64,000 bases of DNA from Streptomyces cynarae (lineage in GTDB: Bacteria; Actinomycetota; Actinomycetes; Streptomycetales; Streptomycetaceae), in the NCBI RefSeq assembly GCF_025642135.1, contig NZ_CP106793.1, positions 4,902,001 to 4,966,000 on the forward strand. Reading direction: 5' to 3'. Within the stretch, counting starts at the first letter, position 1. Each line of letters opens with the position of its first letter. Shown here in pieces: positions 44,422 to 55,560 of this stretch. Position numbers and translations under genes: made by a program. Below the pieces are notes generated by a model, which was not told the origin of the DNA, did not search any database, and saw only the letters and a list, made by a program, of their open reading frames with translations.

Positions 44422-45458
44422 GCCGCCGCCCCTTCGAACTCGCCCCCACGGTGGACGACCTGCGGTACGTCCAGGACCGCTACGGGGTGCCGGGACGCAC
44501 CGCCGTCGTGATGACCATGGGTGCTCTGCACGAGGGCCACGCCACCCTGATCCGGGCGGCGCGCAAGCACGTCGGCAGCAAGGGTCTCGTGATCGTCACC
44601 GTCTTCGTCAACCCGCTCCAGTTCGGCGCGGGCGAGGACCTCGACCGCTACCCGCGCACCCTGGACGCCGACCTGAAGATCGCCGAGCAGTCCGGCGCGG
44701 ACGTGGTGTTCGCCCCCTCCGTGGACGAGGTGTACCCGGGCGGCGAGCCCCAGGTGCGGATCTCCGCGGGGCCCATGGGGCAGCGCCTGGAAGGTGCCTC
44801 CCGCCCGGGCCACTTCGACGGCATGCTCACCGTCGTCGCCAAGCTGCTCCACCTCACACGCCCCGACGTGGCCCTGTACGGGCAGAAGGACGCCCAGCAG
44901 CTCGCCCTGATCCGCCGGATGGTGCGGGACCTGAACTTCGGCGTGGAGATCGTCGGCGTGCCCACCGTGCGCGAGGAGGACGGGCTGGCCCTGTCCAGCC
45001 GCAACCGGTACCTCTCGCCCCAGGAGCGGCACACCGCGCTCGCCCTGTCCCGCGCCCTGTTCGCGGGCCGCGACCGGCACGCCGCCCAGGAGGCGCTGCG
45101 CGCGCGTGCCCTGGAGGTGCCCGCCACGCACGCGCGTGCCGAGGCCCTGAGCGCCATAGGCGAGTCGCGTGCCGCCGCCGACGCGCACGCCGTCGCCAAG
45201 GCCGCGCCCGGCGGTCCCGCCGCCGTCCGCGCCGCCGCGAAGCTCGTCCTGGACGAGGCCGCCCAGCTGGACCCGCCCCTGGTGCTGGACTACCTGGCAC
45301 TGGTCGACCCGTCGGACTTCACCGACGTCCCCGACGGCTTCACCGGCGAGGCGGTCCTCGCCGTCGCCGCCCGGGTCGGGACGACCCGGCTGATCGACAA
45401 CATCCCGCTCTCCTTCGGAGCACCCGAACCCGTCGACCCTCACGGAGCCGCCTCGTGA
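44418..45458 (+). CDS. panC: Pantoate-beta-alanine ligase (pantothenate synthetase)
   Basis: 346 residues from ATG 44418; a long in-frame extension upstream is the shadow of the previous gene. Signature segments: [20 protein letters not shown] (HXGH nucleotide-binding), [35 protein letters not shown]-type [20 protein letters not shown] and [15 protein letters not shown]. It joins pantoate and beta-alanine using ATP. It overlaps nadB by 4 bp (GTGA). The protein is ~50 residues longer than typical PanC, mostly in the C-terminal half. Confidence 0.95.
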   Translation: MSRRPFELAPTVDDLRYVQDRYGVPGRTAVVMTMGALHEGHATLIRAARKHVGSKGLVIVTVFVNPLQFGAGEDLDRYPRTLDADLKIAEQSGADVVFAPSVDEVYPGGEPQVRISAGPMGQRLEGASRPGHFDGMLTVVAKLLHLTRPDVALYGQKDAQQLALIRRMVRDLNFGVEIVGVPTVREEDGLALSSRNRYLSPQERHTALALSRALFAGRDRHAAQEALRARALEVPATHARAEALSAIGESRAAADAHAVAKAAPGGPAAVRAAAKLVLDEAAQLDPPLVLDYLALVDPSDFTDVPDGFTGEAVLAVAARVGTTRLIDNIPLSFGAPEPVDPHGAAS

Positions 45459-47170
45459 CCGGCACAGGCATACGACTGCACGCGCCCGCCCCGGGCTGGT
45501 CCATCCCCGCCGACGTCGTGGTGGTGGGTTCCGGCGTGGCCGGCCTCACCGCGGCGCTTCGCTGCGACGCCGCCGGCCTGAACACGGTCGTCGTCACCAA
45601 GGCGCGCCTCGACGACGGCTCCACCCGCTGGGCGCAGGGCGGCATCGCGGCGGCCCTCGGCGAGGGCGACAGCCCCGAGCAGCACCTGGACGACACCCTG
45701 GTCGCGGGCGCGGGCCTGTGCGACGAGGAGGCCGTCCGCATCCTCGTCACCGAGGGTCCCGACGCCGTACGGCGGCTGATCTCCACCGGCGCGCACTTCG
45801 ACACCGACGACGAGGGCGGGATCGAGCTCACCCGCGAGGGCGGGCACCACCGCCGCCGCATCGCGCACGCGGGCGGCGACGCGACCGGCGCCGAGATCTC
45901 CCGGGCGCTGGTGGAGGCGGTACGCGCGCGTGGGCTGCGCACGATCGAGAACGCGCTGGTCCTGGACCTGCTCACGGACGCCGACGGCCGTACCGCGGGC
46001 GTGACCCTGCACGTCATGGGCGAGGGCCAGCACGACGGCGTGGGCGCCGTGCACGCGCCCGCCGTGGTCCTCGCCACCGGCGGCATGGGCCAGGTCTTCT
46101 CCGCGACCACCAACCCCTCGGTGTCCACCGGCGACGGCGTGGCGCTCGCCCTGCGCGCGGGCGCCGAGGTCAGCGACCTGGAGTTCGTGCAGTTCCACCC
46201 GACCGTGCTGTTCCTCGGCCCGGACGCGGAGGGGCAGCAGCCCCTCGTCTCCGAGGCGGTCCGCGGCGAGGGCGCCCACCTGGTGGACGCCGACGGGGTG
46301 CGCTTCATGGTCGGTCAGCACGAGCTGGCGGAGCTCGCGCCCCGGGACATCGTCGCCAAGGGCATCACGCGCCGGATGCAGGAGCAGGACGCCGAGCACA
46401 TGTTCCTCGACGCCCGCCACTTCGGCGCCGACATGTGGGAGCACCGCTTCCCGACGATCCTGGCCGCCTGCCGCGCCAACGGCATCGATCCGGTCACCGA
46501 GCCCGTCCCGGTCGCCCCGGCGGCGCACTACGCCTCCGGGGGCGTGCGCACCGACTCCCACGGCCGGACCACCGTGCCGGGCCTGTACGCGTGCGGCGAG
46601 GTCGCCTGCACGGGCGTCCACGGCGCCAACCGGCTCGCCTCCAACTCCCTCCTGGAGGGCCTGGTCTACGCCGAGCGCATCGCCGCCGACATCGCCCGGG
46701 ACCAGACGGAGAACGGCCTCCACGCGCGCGTGCCGGAGCCGGTCCCGTACTCGGAGAAGCCGGCGCACCCGCTGCTCGGCCCCGAGGCCCGCTTCGCGAT
46801 CCAGCGGATCATGACGGAGGGCGCGGGCGTGCTGCGCTCCGCCGAATCCCTGGCCAAGGCCGCCGACCAGCTCCAGCGGCTGCACACCGAGGCCCGCGAC
46901 GCCCTCCACGAGAACGGCAAGACGGCCGAGCCCGGCGTCGACACCTGGGAGGCCACCAACCTCCTGTGCGTGGCCCGCGTCCTGGTGGCCGCCGCCCTCC
47001 TGCGCGAGGAGACCCGCGGCTGCCACTGGCGCGAGGACCGGGCCGACCGCGACGACGCGAGCTGGCGCCGCCACATCGTCGTACGGCTGAATCCCGACAG
47101 ATCGCTGGCCGTGCACACCACGGACACCGCAGACTTCCCCCCGACCTTCCAGCGTCCTCAGGAGCAGTGA
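45455..47170 (+). CDS. nadB: L-aspartate oxidase
   Basis: 571 residues from GTG 45455. FAD dinucleotide fold [20 protein letters not shown]; active-site region [51 protein letters not shown] and [20 protein letters not shown]. It oxidises aspartate to iminoaspartate, the substrate of quinolinate synthase NadA. nadA is not in the cluster, so the operon provides NadB and NadC only. nadC begins 5 bp later. Confidence 0.96.
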   Translation: MTGTGIRLHAPAPGWSIPADVVVVGSGVAGLTAALRCDAAGLNTVVVTKARLDDGSTRWAQGGIAAALGEGDSPEQHLDDTLVAGAGLCDEEAVRILVTEGPDAVRRLISTGAHFDTDDEGGIELTREGGHHRRRIAHAGGDATGAEISRALVEAVRARGLRTIENALVLDLLTDADGRTAGVTLHVMGEGQHDGVGAVHAPAVVLATGGMGQVFSATTNPSVSTGDGVALALRAGAEVSDLEFVQFHPTVLFLGPDAEGQQPLVSEAVRGEGAHLVDADGVRFMVGQHELAELAPRDIVAKGITRRMQEQDAEHMFLDARHFGADMWEHRFPTILAACRANGIDPVTEPVPVAPAAHYASGGVRTDSHGRTTVPGLYACGEVACTGVHGANRLASNSLLEGLVYAERIAADIARDQTENGLHARVPEPVPYSEKPAHPLLGPEARFAIQRIMTEGAGVLRSAESLAKAADQLQRLHTEARDALHENGKTAEPGVDTWEATNLLCVARVLVAAALLREETRGCHWREDRADRDDASWRRHIVVRLNPDRSLAVHTTDTADFPPTFQRPQEQ

Positions 47171-47175
47171 CCGAA

Positions 47176-48153
47176 GTGAGTACCCCCGACCTCCCTCTCG
47201 CCTCCAACGGCGGCTGCGGCGACGGCTGCGCCTGCGGCGCGGACGGCGACGAGGAATACCTGGAGTGCGGGCTCGACCCCGCGCTCGCCCAGCTCCTGGC
47301 CGACGCCGGTCTCGACCCGGTGGAGGTCGAGGACATCGCCAACGTCGCCATCCAGGAGGACCTGGACCACGGCGTGGACGTGACGACGGTCGCGACGATC
47401 CCCGAGGACGCGGTCGCCACCGGCGACTTCACCGCGCGCGAGGCGGGCGTCGTGGCGGGCCTCAGGGTCGCCGAGGCCGTCATCTCCGTGGTGTGCACCG
47501 ACGAGTTCGAGGTCGAGCGCCACGTGGACGACGGTGACCGGGTGGAGGCCGGCCAGAAGCTGCTGACCGTCACCACCCGCACCCGGGACCTGCTCACCGC
47601 CGAGCGCAGCGCGCTGAACATCCTGTGCCGCCTGTCCGGCATCGCGACGGCCACGCGCGCGTGGGCGGACGCCCTGGAGGGCACCAAGACGCGCGTACGG
47701 GACACCCGCAAGACGACGCCGGGGCTGCGCTCCCTGGAGAAGTTCGCGGTCCGCTGCGGCGGTGGCGTCAACCACCGCATGTCCCTCTCGGACGCGGCCC
47801 TGGTGAAGGACAACCACGTCGTCGCGGCCGGAGGCGTGGCCCAGGCCTTCCAGGCGGTCCGTGAGATGTTCCCGGACGTGCCGATCGAGGTCGAGGTCGA
47901 CACCCTGCACCAGCTGCGCGAGGTCGTCGACGCGGGCGCGGACCTGATCCTCCTGGACAACTTCACGCCCACCGAGTGCGAGGAGGCGGTGGCGATCGTC
48001 AAGGGCCGCGCCCTGCTGGAGGCCTCGGGCCGCCTGACCCTGGGGAACGCCAAGGCGTACGCGGACACGGGCGTCGACTTCCTGGCGGTCGGCGCGCTCA
48101 CGCACTCCTCCCCGATCCTGGACATCGGCCTGGACCTGCGAGCGGCGGAGTAG
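47176..48153 (+). CDS. nadC: Nicotinate-nucleotide pyrophosphorylase (quinolinate phosphoribosyltransferase), with Cys-rich N-terminus
   Basis: 325 residues from GTG 47176. Core motifs: EDLDHGVDVTTVATIPEDAV, LTAERSALNILCRLSGIAT, RDTRKTTPGLRSLEKFAVRC, GGGVNHRMSLSDAALVKDNH, and EVEVDTLHQLREVVDAGADL. It makes NaMN from quinolinate and PRPP. The first ~40 residues are extra compared with the E. coli protein and hold four cysteines (C14, C18, C20, C31: NGGCGDGCACGADGDEE), which look like a metal or redox site. coaX follows 10 bp after the stop. Confidence 0.95.
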   Translation: MSTPDLPLASNGGCGDGCACGADGDEEYLECGLDPALAQLLADAGLDPVEVEDIANVAIQEDLDHGVDVTTVATIPEDAVATGDFTAREAGVVAGLRVAEAVISVVCTDEFEVERHVDDGDRVEAGQKLLTVTTRTRDLLTAERSALNILCRLSGIATATRAWADALEGTKTRVRDTRKTTPGLRSLEKFAVRCGGGVNHRMSLSDAALVKDNHVVAAGGVAQAFQAVREMFPDVPIEVEVDTLHQLREVVDAGADLILLDNFTPTECEEAVAIVKGRALLEASGRLTLGNAKAYADTGVDFLAVGALTHSSPILDIGLDLRAAE

Positions 48154-48163
48154 GTAGAGCCCC

Positions 48164-48967
48164 ATGCTGCTGACCATCGACGTAGGCAACACGCACACCG
48201 TCCTCGGCCTGTTCGACGGCGAGGACATCGTGGAGCACTGGCGCATCTCCACAGACGGCCGCCGCACGGCCGACGAGCTGGCGGTCCTCCTCCAGGGCCT
48301 GATGGGCATGCACCCGCTCCTCGGCGAGGACCTGGGCGAGGGCATCGACGGCATCGCGATCTGCTCGACGGTCCCGTCCGTCCTGCACGAACTGCGCGAG
48401 GTCACCCGCCGCTACTACGGCGACGTCCCCGCCGTCCTGGTCGAACCCGGCATCAAGACCGGCGTGCCGATCCTGATGGACAACCCCAAGGAGGTCGGCG
48501 CGGACCGCATCATCAACGCGGTCGCGGCGGTCGAGCTCTACGGGGGCCCGGCGATCGTGGTGGACTTCGGCACGGCGACGACGTTCGACGCGGTCTCGGC
48601 GCGCGGCGAGTACGCGGGCGGCGTCATCGCCCCCGGCATCGAGATCTCCGTCGAGGCCCTGGGAGTGCGCGGCGCCCAGCTCCGCAAGATCGAACTGGCC
48701 CGGCCGCGCGCGGTGATCGGCAAGAACACGGTCGAGGCGATGCAGGCGGGCATCGTCTACGGCTTCGCGGGCCAGGTGGACGGCGTGGTCACCCGCATGG
48801 CCAGAGAACTGGCGGACGACCCGGACGACGTCACGGTCATCGCGACGGGCGGCCTTGCTCCCATGGTCCTGGGCGAGTCGGCGGTGATCGACGAACACGA
48901 ACCATGGCTGACACTGATCGGCCTGCGGTTGGTCTACGAACGGAACGTTTCCCGTATGGGGGGCTGA
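48164..48967 (+). CDS. coaX: Type III pantothenate kinase
   Basis: 267 residues from ATG 48164. ASKHA ATPase motifs: MLLTIDVGNTHTVLGLFDGE (phosphate 1), the pantothenate-binding segment NPKEVGADRIINAVAA, VVDFGTATTFDAVSARGEY (phosphate 2) and IATGGLAPMVLGES (adenosine). It phosphorylates pantothenate to start CoA synthesis. The DUF2520-panC-nadB-nadC-coaX order groups pantothenate/CoA and NAD synthesis in one transcription unit. A 7-bp-stem GC hairpin begins at 48968, directly after the stop. Confidence 0.95.
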   Translation: MLLTIDVGNTHTVLGLFDGEDIVEHWRISTDGRRTADELAVLLQGLMGMHPLLGEDLGEGIDGIAICSTVPSVLHELREVTRRYYGDVPAVLVEPGIKTGVPILMDNPKEVGADRIINAVAAVELYGGPAIVVDFGTATTFDAVSARGEYAGGVIAPGIEISVEALGVRGAQLRKIELARPRAVIGKNTVEAMQAGIVYGFAGQVDGVVTRMARELADDPDDVTVIATGGLAPMVLGESAVIDEHEPWLTLIGLRLVYERNVSRMGG

Positions 48968-49050
48968 GCGCCCCTCCAGGGGCGCGGGGCTGTGTCGATG
49001 TGCGGCTGCGCCGCGTCGGCGCGACGAGCCACGAGGCAGCACCCGCCGAC
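48968..49050. repeat. Streptomyces interspersed palindromic repeat, also coaX terminator
   Basis: The hairpin GCGCCCC-TCCA-GGGGCGC (48968-48985) is followed by GGGGCTGTGTCGATGTGCGG, CTGCGCCGCGTCGGCGCGAC and GAGCCACGAGGCA. From memory this matches a family of short repeats (GGGGCGCGGGG ... GCGACCAGCCACGA) found after many Streptomyces genes. The exact right end is not known. No gene was seen between coaX and 49164. Confidence 0.65.
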
Positions 49051-49163
49051 GGACGAACAGTTCGACGGCGGGCAGGCGCACCCGCGCCCCCACCTGGGGG
49101 AACCCCATAGCGACACGGCACCCGGAGAGATCCGTTTTGTCCGATTAGCGGTAGCGTCCCCGC

Positions 49164-49661
49164 ATGCCCACGCCACACGGATCCCGAGGCGCCCTGGCCT
49201 TCGGCGCGGAGGAGCTGCGCGTGCTCCGCCGCGCCCTCGCCCTGGCCCTGAACCCCCGCACCGCTTCCGCCGAGGACGTCCAGGACTGCCTCCGCCTCGC
49301 CGAGTCCGTCGACGCGGCGGTGCGCGAGGGGGACCGCCTGAGGGCCTTCCTGCTGGCCGACCTCGCCCGCTACCGCGCCGCCCTCCCGGGCGCCGCAGGC
49401 GGCTATCTCACGCTCCTCCAGGACGCTCTGCGCGCCGGCTACCGCCCTGCCCCGGACGACCTCGCCGCGCTGCGCGCCCTGCGCGGCACCCCGCTGGCCG
49501 CCGCCCTGCTCGACCGCTGCCGGGCCCTGGTGCCCCAACAGGCGACGTTCGACCCGTCGCGACGCACGCCCGGTGCGAGGACTTCGGCACCGGCCGGGCC
49601 CGGGGACGCGCGCACCTCACTGCCCGCAGGGCCGCGGCCCCCGTCTGCCGGGCGCGTCTGA
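49164..49661 (+). CDS. Hypothetical protein, probably truncated by a frameshift (original end near 49885)
   Basis: 165 residues as printed from ATG 49164. The helical N-terminal ~115 residues (LAFGAEELRVLRRALALALN, LRLAESVDAAVREGDRLRAF) look like a conserved actinobacterial family of unknown function, then a Pro/Arg-rich linker ends at TGA 49659. In another frame the sequence continues plausibly as ARLTALPGGRASEEERPEEP, TRKPERKPERKPEKPAPRRE and PIPTPGEVFPPKRKPSPP to a stop at 49885. One extra G in the run 49650-49652 would join both parts into 240 residues. The C-terminal Lys/Pro/Glu repeats would be disordered. Confidence 0.65.
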   Translation: MPTPHGSRGALAFGAEELRVLRRALALALNPRTASAEDVQDCLRLAESVDAAVREGDRLRAFLLADLARYRAALPGAAGGYLTLLQDALRAGYRPAPDDLAALRALRGTPLAAALLDRCRALVPQQATFDPSRRTPGARTSAPAGPGDARTSLPAGPRPPSAGRV

Positions 49662-49977
49662 CGGCGCTTCCCGGCGGCCGTGCGAGCGAGGAGGAGCGGC
49701 CGGAGGAGCCGACCCGCAAACCCGAGCGGAAGCCCGAGCGCAAGCCGGAGAAGCCCGCTCCCCGCCGTGAGCCGCAGGCCCCGCGCCCGTCGCGCCGCCC
49801 GATCCCGACCCCCGGCGAGGTCTTCCCGCCGAAGCGGAAGCCGAGCCCCCCGGCCCAGTCCCACGGGCAGCTCGCGGCCGGCTAGGGCCGGTCGAACCGA
49901 CAGGCCCCGGATCGGGCGCAATCCGGTGACGCCCACCCGACCGGGATCCTTCGGACACCCCTGGCTACTCTTGACGC

Positions 49978-50157
49978 ATGGACTACGTCTCCGCGCTCGT
50001 GCCCCCGGTCGTCATGGCCGTGTTCTTCATCGGGCTCATCCGGGTGATCGTGAAGACCCAGGGCGGCGCCAACAAGGCCAAGGAGGACGCCGCCGTCGAC
50101 GCGGCCCTCGCGCACGCGGAAAGCGCTCCCCAGAAGTCCGGGGACGCCGACGCCTGA
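49978..50157 (+). CDS. Small single-span membrane protein
   Basis: 59 residues from ATG 49978: MDYVSALVPPVVMAVFFIGL, then IRVIVKTQGGANKAKEDAA and a charged tail ending SAPQKSGDADA. One membrane helix near the N-terminus and a cytoplasmic, acidic C-terminus. I recall conserved short actinobacterial proteins of this kind in the same place. No obvious ribosome-binding site; TACTCT at 49966-49971 fits a -10 box with transcription starting at the ATG. The strong terminator at 50209 follows. Confidence 0.75.
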   Translation: MDYVSALVPPVVMAVFFIGLIRVIVKTQGGANKAKEDAAVDAALAHAESAPQKSGDADA

Positions 50158-50208
50158 TCCCCCTTTTTTTGCGGCCCTCGGGCCTTCCGGGCGGCACCCC
50201 GTGCCACC

Positions 50209-50258
50209 GGGCGTACGACTCATGCCCTGAGTGCGTTTAGGAGTCGTACGCCCTTTTT
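50209..50258 (+). terminator. Strong intrinsic terminator
   Basis: A perfect 13-bp stem GGGCGTACGACTC / GAGTCGTACGCCC (50209-50221, 50241-50253), 19-nt loop, followed by TTTTT. It separates the small membrane protein from the BlaI-like gene. Confidence 0.95.
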
Positions 50259-50326
50259 GCTGTGGTTTGTCGCGTAAGTGCACGTCCCGCAAGCCATTGG
50301 TGACTTCTCCCACTATTGTGCTAAGC

Positions 50327-50791
50327 GTGCCTCGCCCATTGGGAGAACTCGAAGACGCGGTCATGACGCGGGTGTGGAAGTGGAACCGCCCGGTGACCGT
50401 TCGAGAAGTCCTGGAAGACCTTCAGCAGGAACGGTCCATCGCCTACACCACGGTGATGACCGTTTTGGACAATCTCCATCAGAAGGGCTGGGTCCGCCGG
50501 GAAGCGGAAGGCCGGGCCTATCGATATGAGGCGGTCTCCACCCGCGCCGCCTACGCGGCCGCCCTGATGAACGACGCCTGGTCGCAGAGCGACAACCCGG
50601 CCGCCGCGCTTGTCGCCTTCTTCGGGATGATGAGCGACGAACAGAGACAGGCACTCCGTGACGCGATGCGCATCGTGCAGGGCCCGGAGAGCACCCCGGA
50701 GCCCCCGAGTGCCGAAACGGGCCCCGAGAACCCGGCCGGGACGCCCGAGGAGAACAACCCCGCCTCGGCGGAGGGCGACATGGGGCGATAG
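50327..50791 (+). CDS. BlaI/MecI/CopY-family repressor
   Basis: 154 residues from GTG 50327 (VPRPLGELEDAVMTRVWKWN). Winged helix: RPVTVREVLEDLQQERSIAY, TTVMTVLDNLHQKGWVRREA, EGRAYRYEAVSTRAAYAA. Residues ~80-115 form the dimerisation helices (LVAFFGMMSDEQRQALRDAM). The tail is Glu/Pro-rich. There is no BlaR/M56 sensor protease next door, as is usual for most streptomycete copies. TATTGT at 50314-50319 would place transcription start at the GTG (leaderless). The next gene starts 10 bp after its stop. Confidence 0.88.
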   Translation: MPRPLGELEDAVMTRVWKWNRPVTVREVLEDLQQERSIAYTTVMTVLDNLHQKGWVRREAEGRAYRYEAVSTRAAYAAALMNDAWSQSDNPAAALVAFFGMMSDEQRQALRDAMRIVQGPESTPEPPSAETGPENPAGTPEENNPASAEGDMGR

Positions 50792-50800
50792 CGTCCGCTC

Positions 50801-51334
50801 ATGCCAGCGAAGCGCCCCGAAGCCACCACAAAAGCCATCACTGTCCGACGGGCCAGGACGAGCGATGTCCCGGCGGTGCGCCGCCTCCTCGACTCCTACG
50901 TCCGCCGCGGCATCCTGCTCGACAAAGCGACCGTCACGCTTTACGAGGACATCCAGGAGTTCTGGGTCGCGGAACGCGACGACAACGGCGAGGTCGTGGG
51001 CTGCGGCGCCTTGCACGTCATGTGGGAGGACCTGGCGGAAGTCCGCACTCTCGCGGTGATGCCGGAGGCCAGGGGCCTGGGCGTGGGCCACCAGTTGCTG
51101 GAGAAGTTGCTGCAGACCGCGAGGTGGCTCGGTGTTCGCCGCGTTTTCTGTCTCACCTTCGAAGTCGACTTCTTCGGGAAGCACGGCTTCGTGGAGATCG
51201 GCGAGACGCCCGTCGACCAGGATGTCTACGCCGAGCTGTTGCGTTCCTATGACGAGGGCGTGGCGGAGTTCCTCGGTCTCGAACGAGTGAAACCGAACAC
51301 CTTGGGCAACAGCCGGATGCTTCTGCATCTGTGA
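50801..51334 (+). CDS. Amino-acid N-acetyltransferase, GNAT (ArgA-type N-acetylglutamate synthase)
   Basis: 177 residues from ATG 50801. GNAT core: ITVRRARTSDVPAVRRLLDS, VGCGALHVMWEDLAEVRTLA, the acetyl-CoA loop VMPEARGLGVGHQLLEKLL and FGKHGFVEIGETP. The length and the VRTLAV...R-G-L-G-V-G-H pattern match the short actinobacterial ArgA (~170 residues) that makes N-acetylglutamate for arginine synthesis. Because GNAT specificity is hard to read, ArgA is a probable and not a proven assignment. It probably shares a transcript with the BlaI-like gene. Confidence 0.8.
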   Translation: MPAKRPEATTKAITVRRARTSDVPAVRRLLDSYVRRGILLDKATVTLYEDIQEFWVAERDDNGEVVGCGALHVMWEDLAEVRTLAVMPEARGLGVGHQLLEKLLQTARWLGVRRVFCLTFEVDFFGKHGFVEIGETPVDQDVYAELLRSYDEGVAEFLGLERVKPNTLGNSRMLLHL

Positions 51335-51488
51335 TCGCCGGGCGATCCCAGGGGACTATTCAGCCCGCGCTTCAGCCTGAAGACGTTGCCCAGGTTCCCT
51401 ATGTCCGAAACGCGCATGTTTCCGGTCTCCCGGCCGTCCGTCAGTCTCTCCCGGGGGGTTTGTGTTTTTCCGGCAAAAGCGGTTTGCT

Positions 51489-51517
51489 TTCCGACGTACT
51501 GCAGTACTGCATATAAC
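51489..51517 (+). promoter_or_regulatory. lsr2 promoter with palindrome in the spacer
   Basis: TTCCGA (51489-51494)-N17-TATAAC (51512-51517) is a possible promoter. The 12-bp perfect palindrome GTACTGCAGTAC (51496-51507) fills the spacer, directly followed by a further TGCA. The start would be ~65 bp before the lsr2 GTG. The surrounding ~30 bp are more AT-rich than the rest of the region. Confidence 0.5.
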
Positions 51518-51586
51518 AGGGGACGCGAAACGGGCGGCACCGGCCGCAGACCCTCGGCCCTGAAGTTATCGATGAAAGGAAATCCG

Positions 51587-51925
51587 GTGGCACAGAAGGT
51601 TCAGGTCCTTCTTGTCGACGACCTCGACGGTGGCGAGGCTGACGAGACCGTCACGTTCGCACTGGACGGCAAGACGTACGAGATCGATCTCACGACCGCC
51701 AACGCGGACAAGCTGCGCGGCCTTCTCGAGCCGTACGTGAAGGGCGGCCGTCGTACCGGAGGCCGTGCTTCGGGTGGGCGTGGAAAGGCCCGTGCGGCCG
51801 CTTCCGGTGGCAGCCAGGACACCGCGCAGATCCGCGCCTGGGCGAAGGAGAACGGTTACGAGGTCAACGACCGTGGCCGTGTTCCGGCGACCATCCGCGA
51901 GGCCTACGAGAAGGCGATGGGCTGA
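51587..51925 (+). CDS. lsr2: Lsr2, nucleoid-associated xenogeneic silencer
   Basis: 112 residues from GTG 51587 (VAQKVQVLLVDDLDGGEADE), with GAAAGGA upstream. N-terminal dimerisation domain (DETVTFALDGKTYEIDLTTA) and C-terminal DNA-binding domain with the AT-hook-like RGR ([18 protein letters not shown]). A ~25-residue Gly/Arg-rich linker (KGGRRTGGRASGGRGKARA) separates them. Lsr2 binds AT-rich DNA in the minor groove and silences acquired and specialised-metabolite genes. The 3' end overlaps the convergent gene at 51904 by 22 bp. Confidence 0.95.
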   Translation: MAQKVQVLLVDDLDGGEADETVTFALDGKTYEIDLTTANADKLRGLLEPYVKGGRRTGGRASGGRGKARAAASGGSQDTAQIRAWAKENGYEVNDRGRVPATIREAYEKAMG

Positions 51926-52536
51926 GCGCACGCGCGCCGCAGCCGGACCCGGTGGCACTGTGTCGCCACCGTGTCGACCAGCCGTACCAGATCGGGGGCG
52001 CCCCCACCGCCCCCCACGGCCGACAGCGTCGGCAGCACCTGTTCGACCTCGCACCCCGGCTCGGGGGGCCGCAGCCAGACGGCGGCCCCCTGTGAAACGG
52101 CCCGGTCCAGGGGAAGCGCCCGGGATCCCGGGGTGCCGGCCGGATCCGGCACCGAAGCGGGGGCCCATCCCGGCGGCAGCGGCGCCTCCGTCCGCCCGCC
52201 CGCGCCGGTGACCGTGAGGTCCAGGGCCAGCGCCCCCCACTCCAGCCAGTCGAGCAGCCCCGGCAGCTCCTCCGCGCTGCCCGCCGCCACCAGCAGCCGC
52301 ATCCGCCCGGCGCACAACGCGACCGGCGACGCGGGCCCCAGATGCCTCAGCGCGGCGAAACCGGCCTCCGCGGGCGCCTCCAGCACGTCGAAACGCACCC
52401 CGGTGACCAACCGAAGCGGCTCTCCGGGCGCCGTTGCCCAGCCCAGCTCATGCTCGTACCACTGACGCACCGCGGCGCTCGTGCCGCGATCGAGTGGCCT
52501 TCGTGGAGGCGGCACCGGGAGGACCGTGTGGACCAT
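51904..52536 (-). CDS. SCO3374-family protein (primase/polymerase-N-like)
   Basis: 210 residues from ATG 52536 ([18 protein letters not shown]); longer frames upstream cross the clpC promoter region. The sequence [40 protein letters not shown] and [14 protein letters not shown] resembles the N-terminal domain of bifunctional DNA primase/polymerase (prim-pol) proteins. I do not see the full set of catalytic acidic residues. The family is conserved beside lsr2 and clpC in Streptomyces. Function unknown. It overlaps lsr2 tail-to-tail by 22 bp. Confidence 0.75.
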   Translation of the reverse strand: MVHTVLPVPPPRRPLDRGTSAAVRQWYEHELGWATAPGEPLRLVTGVRFDVLEAPAEAGFAALRHLGPASPVALCAGRMRLLVAAGSAEELPGLLDWLEWGALALDLTVTGAGGRTEAPLPPGWAPASVPDPAGTPGSRALPLDRAVSQGAAVWLRPPEPGCEVEQVLPTLSAVGGGGGAPDLVRLVDTVATQCHRVRLRRACAQPIAFS

Positions 52537-52967
52537 GTACGGAGCAACCGCCCGAGCCGGCGTCGGGTTACGCTGGGTGGCCGATCGATTGCGCCGAGTG
52601 CCGAGAAAAGGGGCGTACGGGGGCGTTCGGCGGCGCAAGGATGTTCGCCCGTAGCGGAGGGAAACGGTGCGCGCGGCATGGAGTGTCGGTGTCGGCGGGT
52701 AAGACATCCCTAGTGGGAGGGGGCGTTGCGCGGGAGAGGTCGTCTCACGTTCGCCATCGGCGTACTGGCGAGTGGGGTATCTGCCTGGCCTGCGGGAACA
52801 TCGTCTCGCACCATCGGGTTGGAGCAGATGTCGGCGTTCGGGGTCAGGAGGCCATCGACGGTGTCGGCAGTTGGAATGAGCGGTCCCCGCTTGCGGGACT
52901 AAGCTGCGGAAGGACAGGGAGGGGAAGTTCCCCCCCACTGCCTGACCGCTCTGAGGAGCGATTAACG
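52537..52967. promoter_or_regulatory. clpC upstream region with two ClgR-type boxes
   Basis: 431 bp without a gene. GTTCGC-N5-GCG occurs at 52643-52656 (spacer CCGTA) and at 52749-52762 (spacer CATCG). This is the motif I recall for ClgR, the activator of clpC and clpP operons in Streptomyces. No single clear -35/-10 pair was found. The GAGGAG ribosome-binding site of clpC is at 52953-52958. Divergent signals for the minus-strand gene at 52536 must also lie here. Confidence 0.55.
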
Positions 52968-55487
<2,520 letters not shown>

Positions 55488-55510
55488 CCCCTGCGGGGGT
55501 GAGACGGAAA

Positions 55511-55550
55511 GGGGCTGCTCCGGGACTTCGGTCCCGGGGCAGCCCCTTTT
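55511..55550. terminator. Bidirectional terminator between clpC and the NACHT gene
   Basis: A 16-bp stem (GGGGCTGCTCCGGGAC with GTCCCGGGGCAGCCCC, one G-T pair) around a TTCG tetraloop, followed by TTTT on the plus strand and TTT on the minus strand. Confidence 0.95.
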
Positions 55551-55560
55551 CCGTGTGCGG

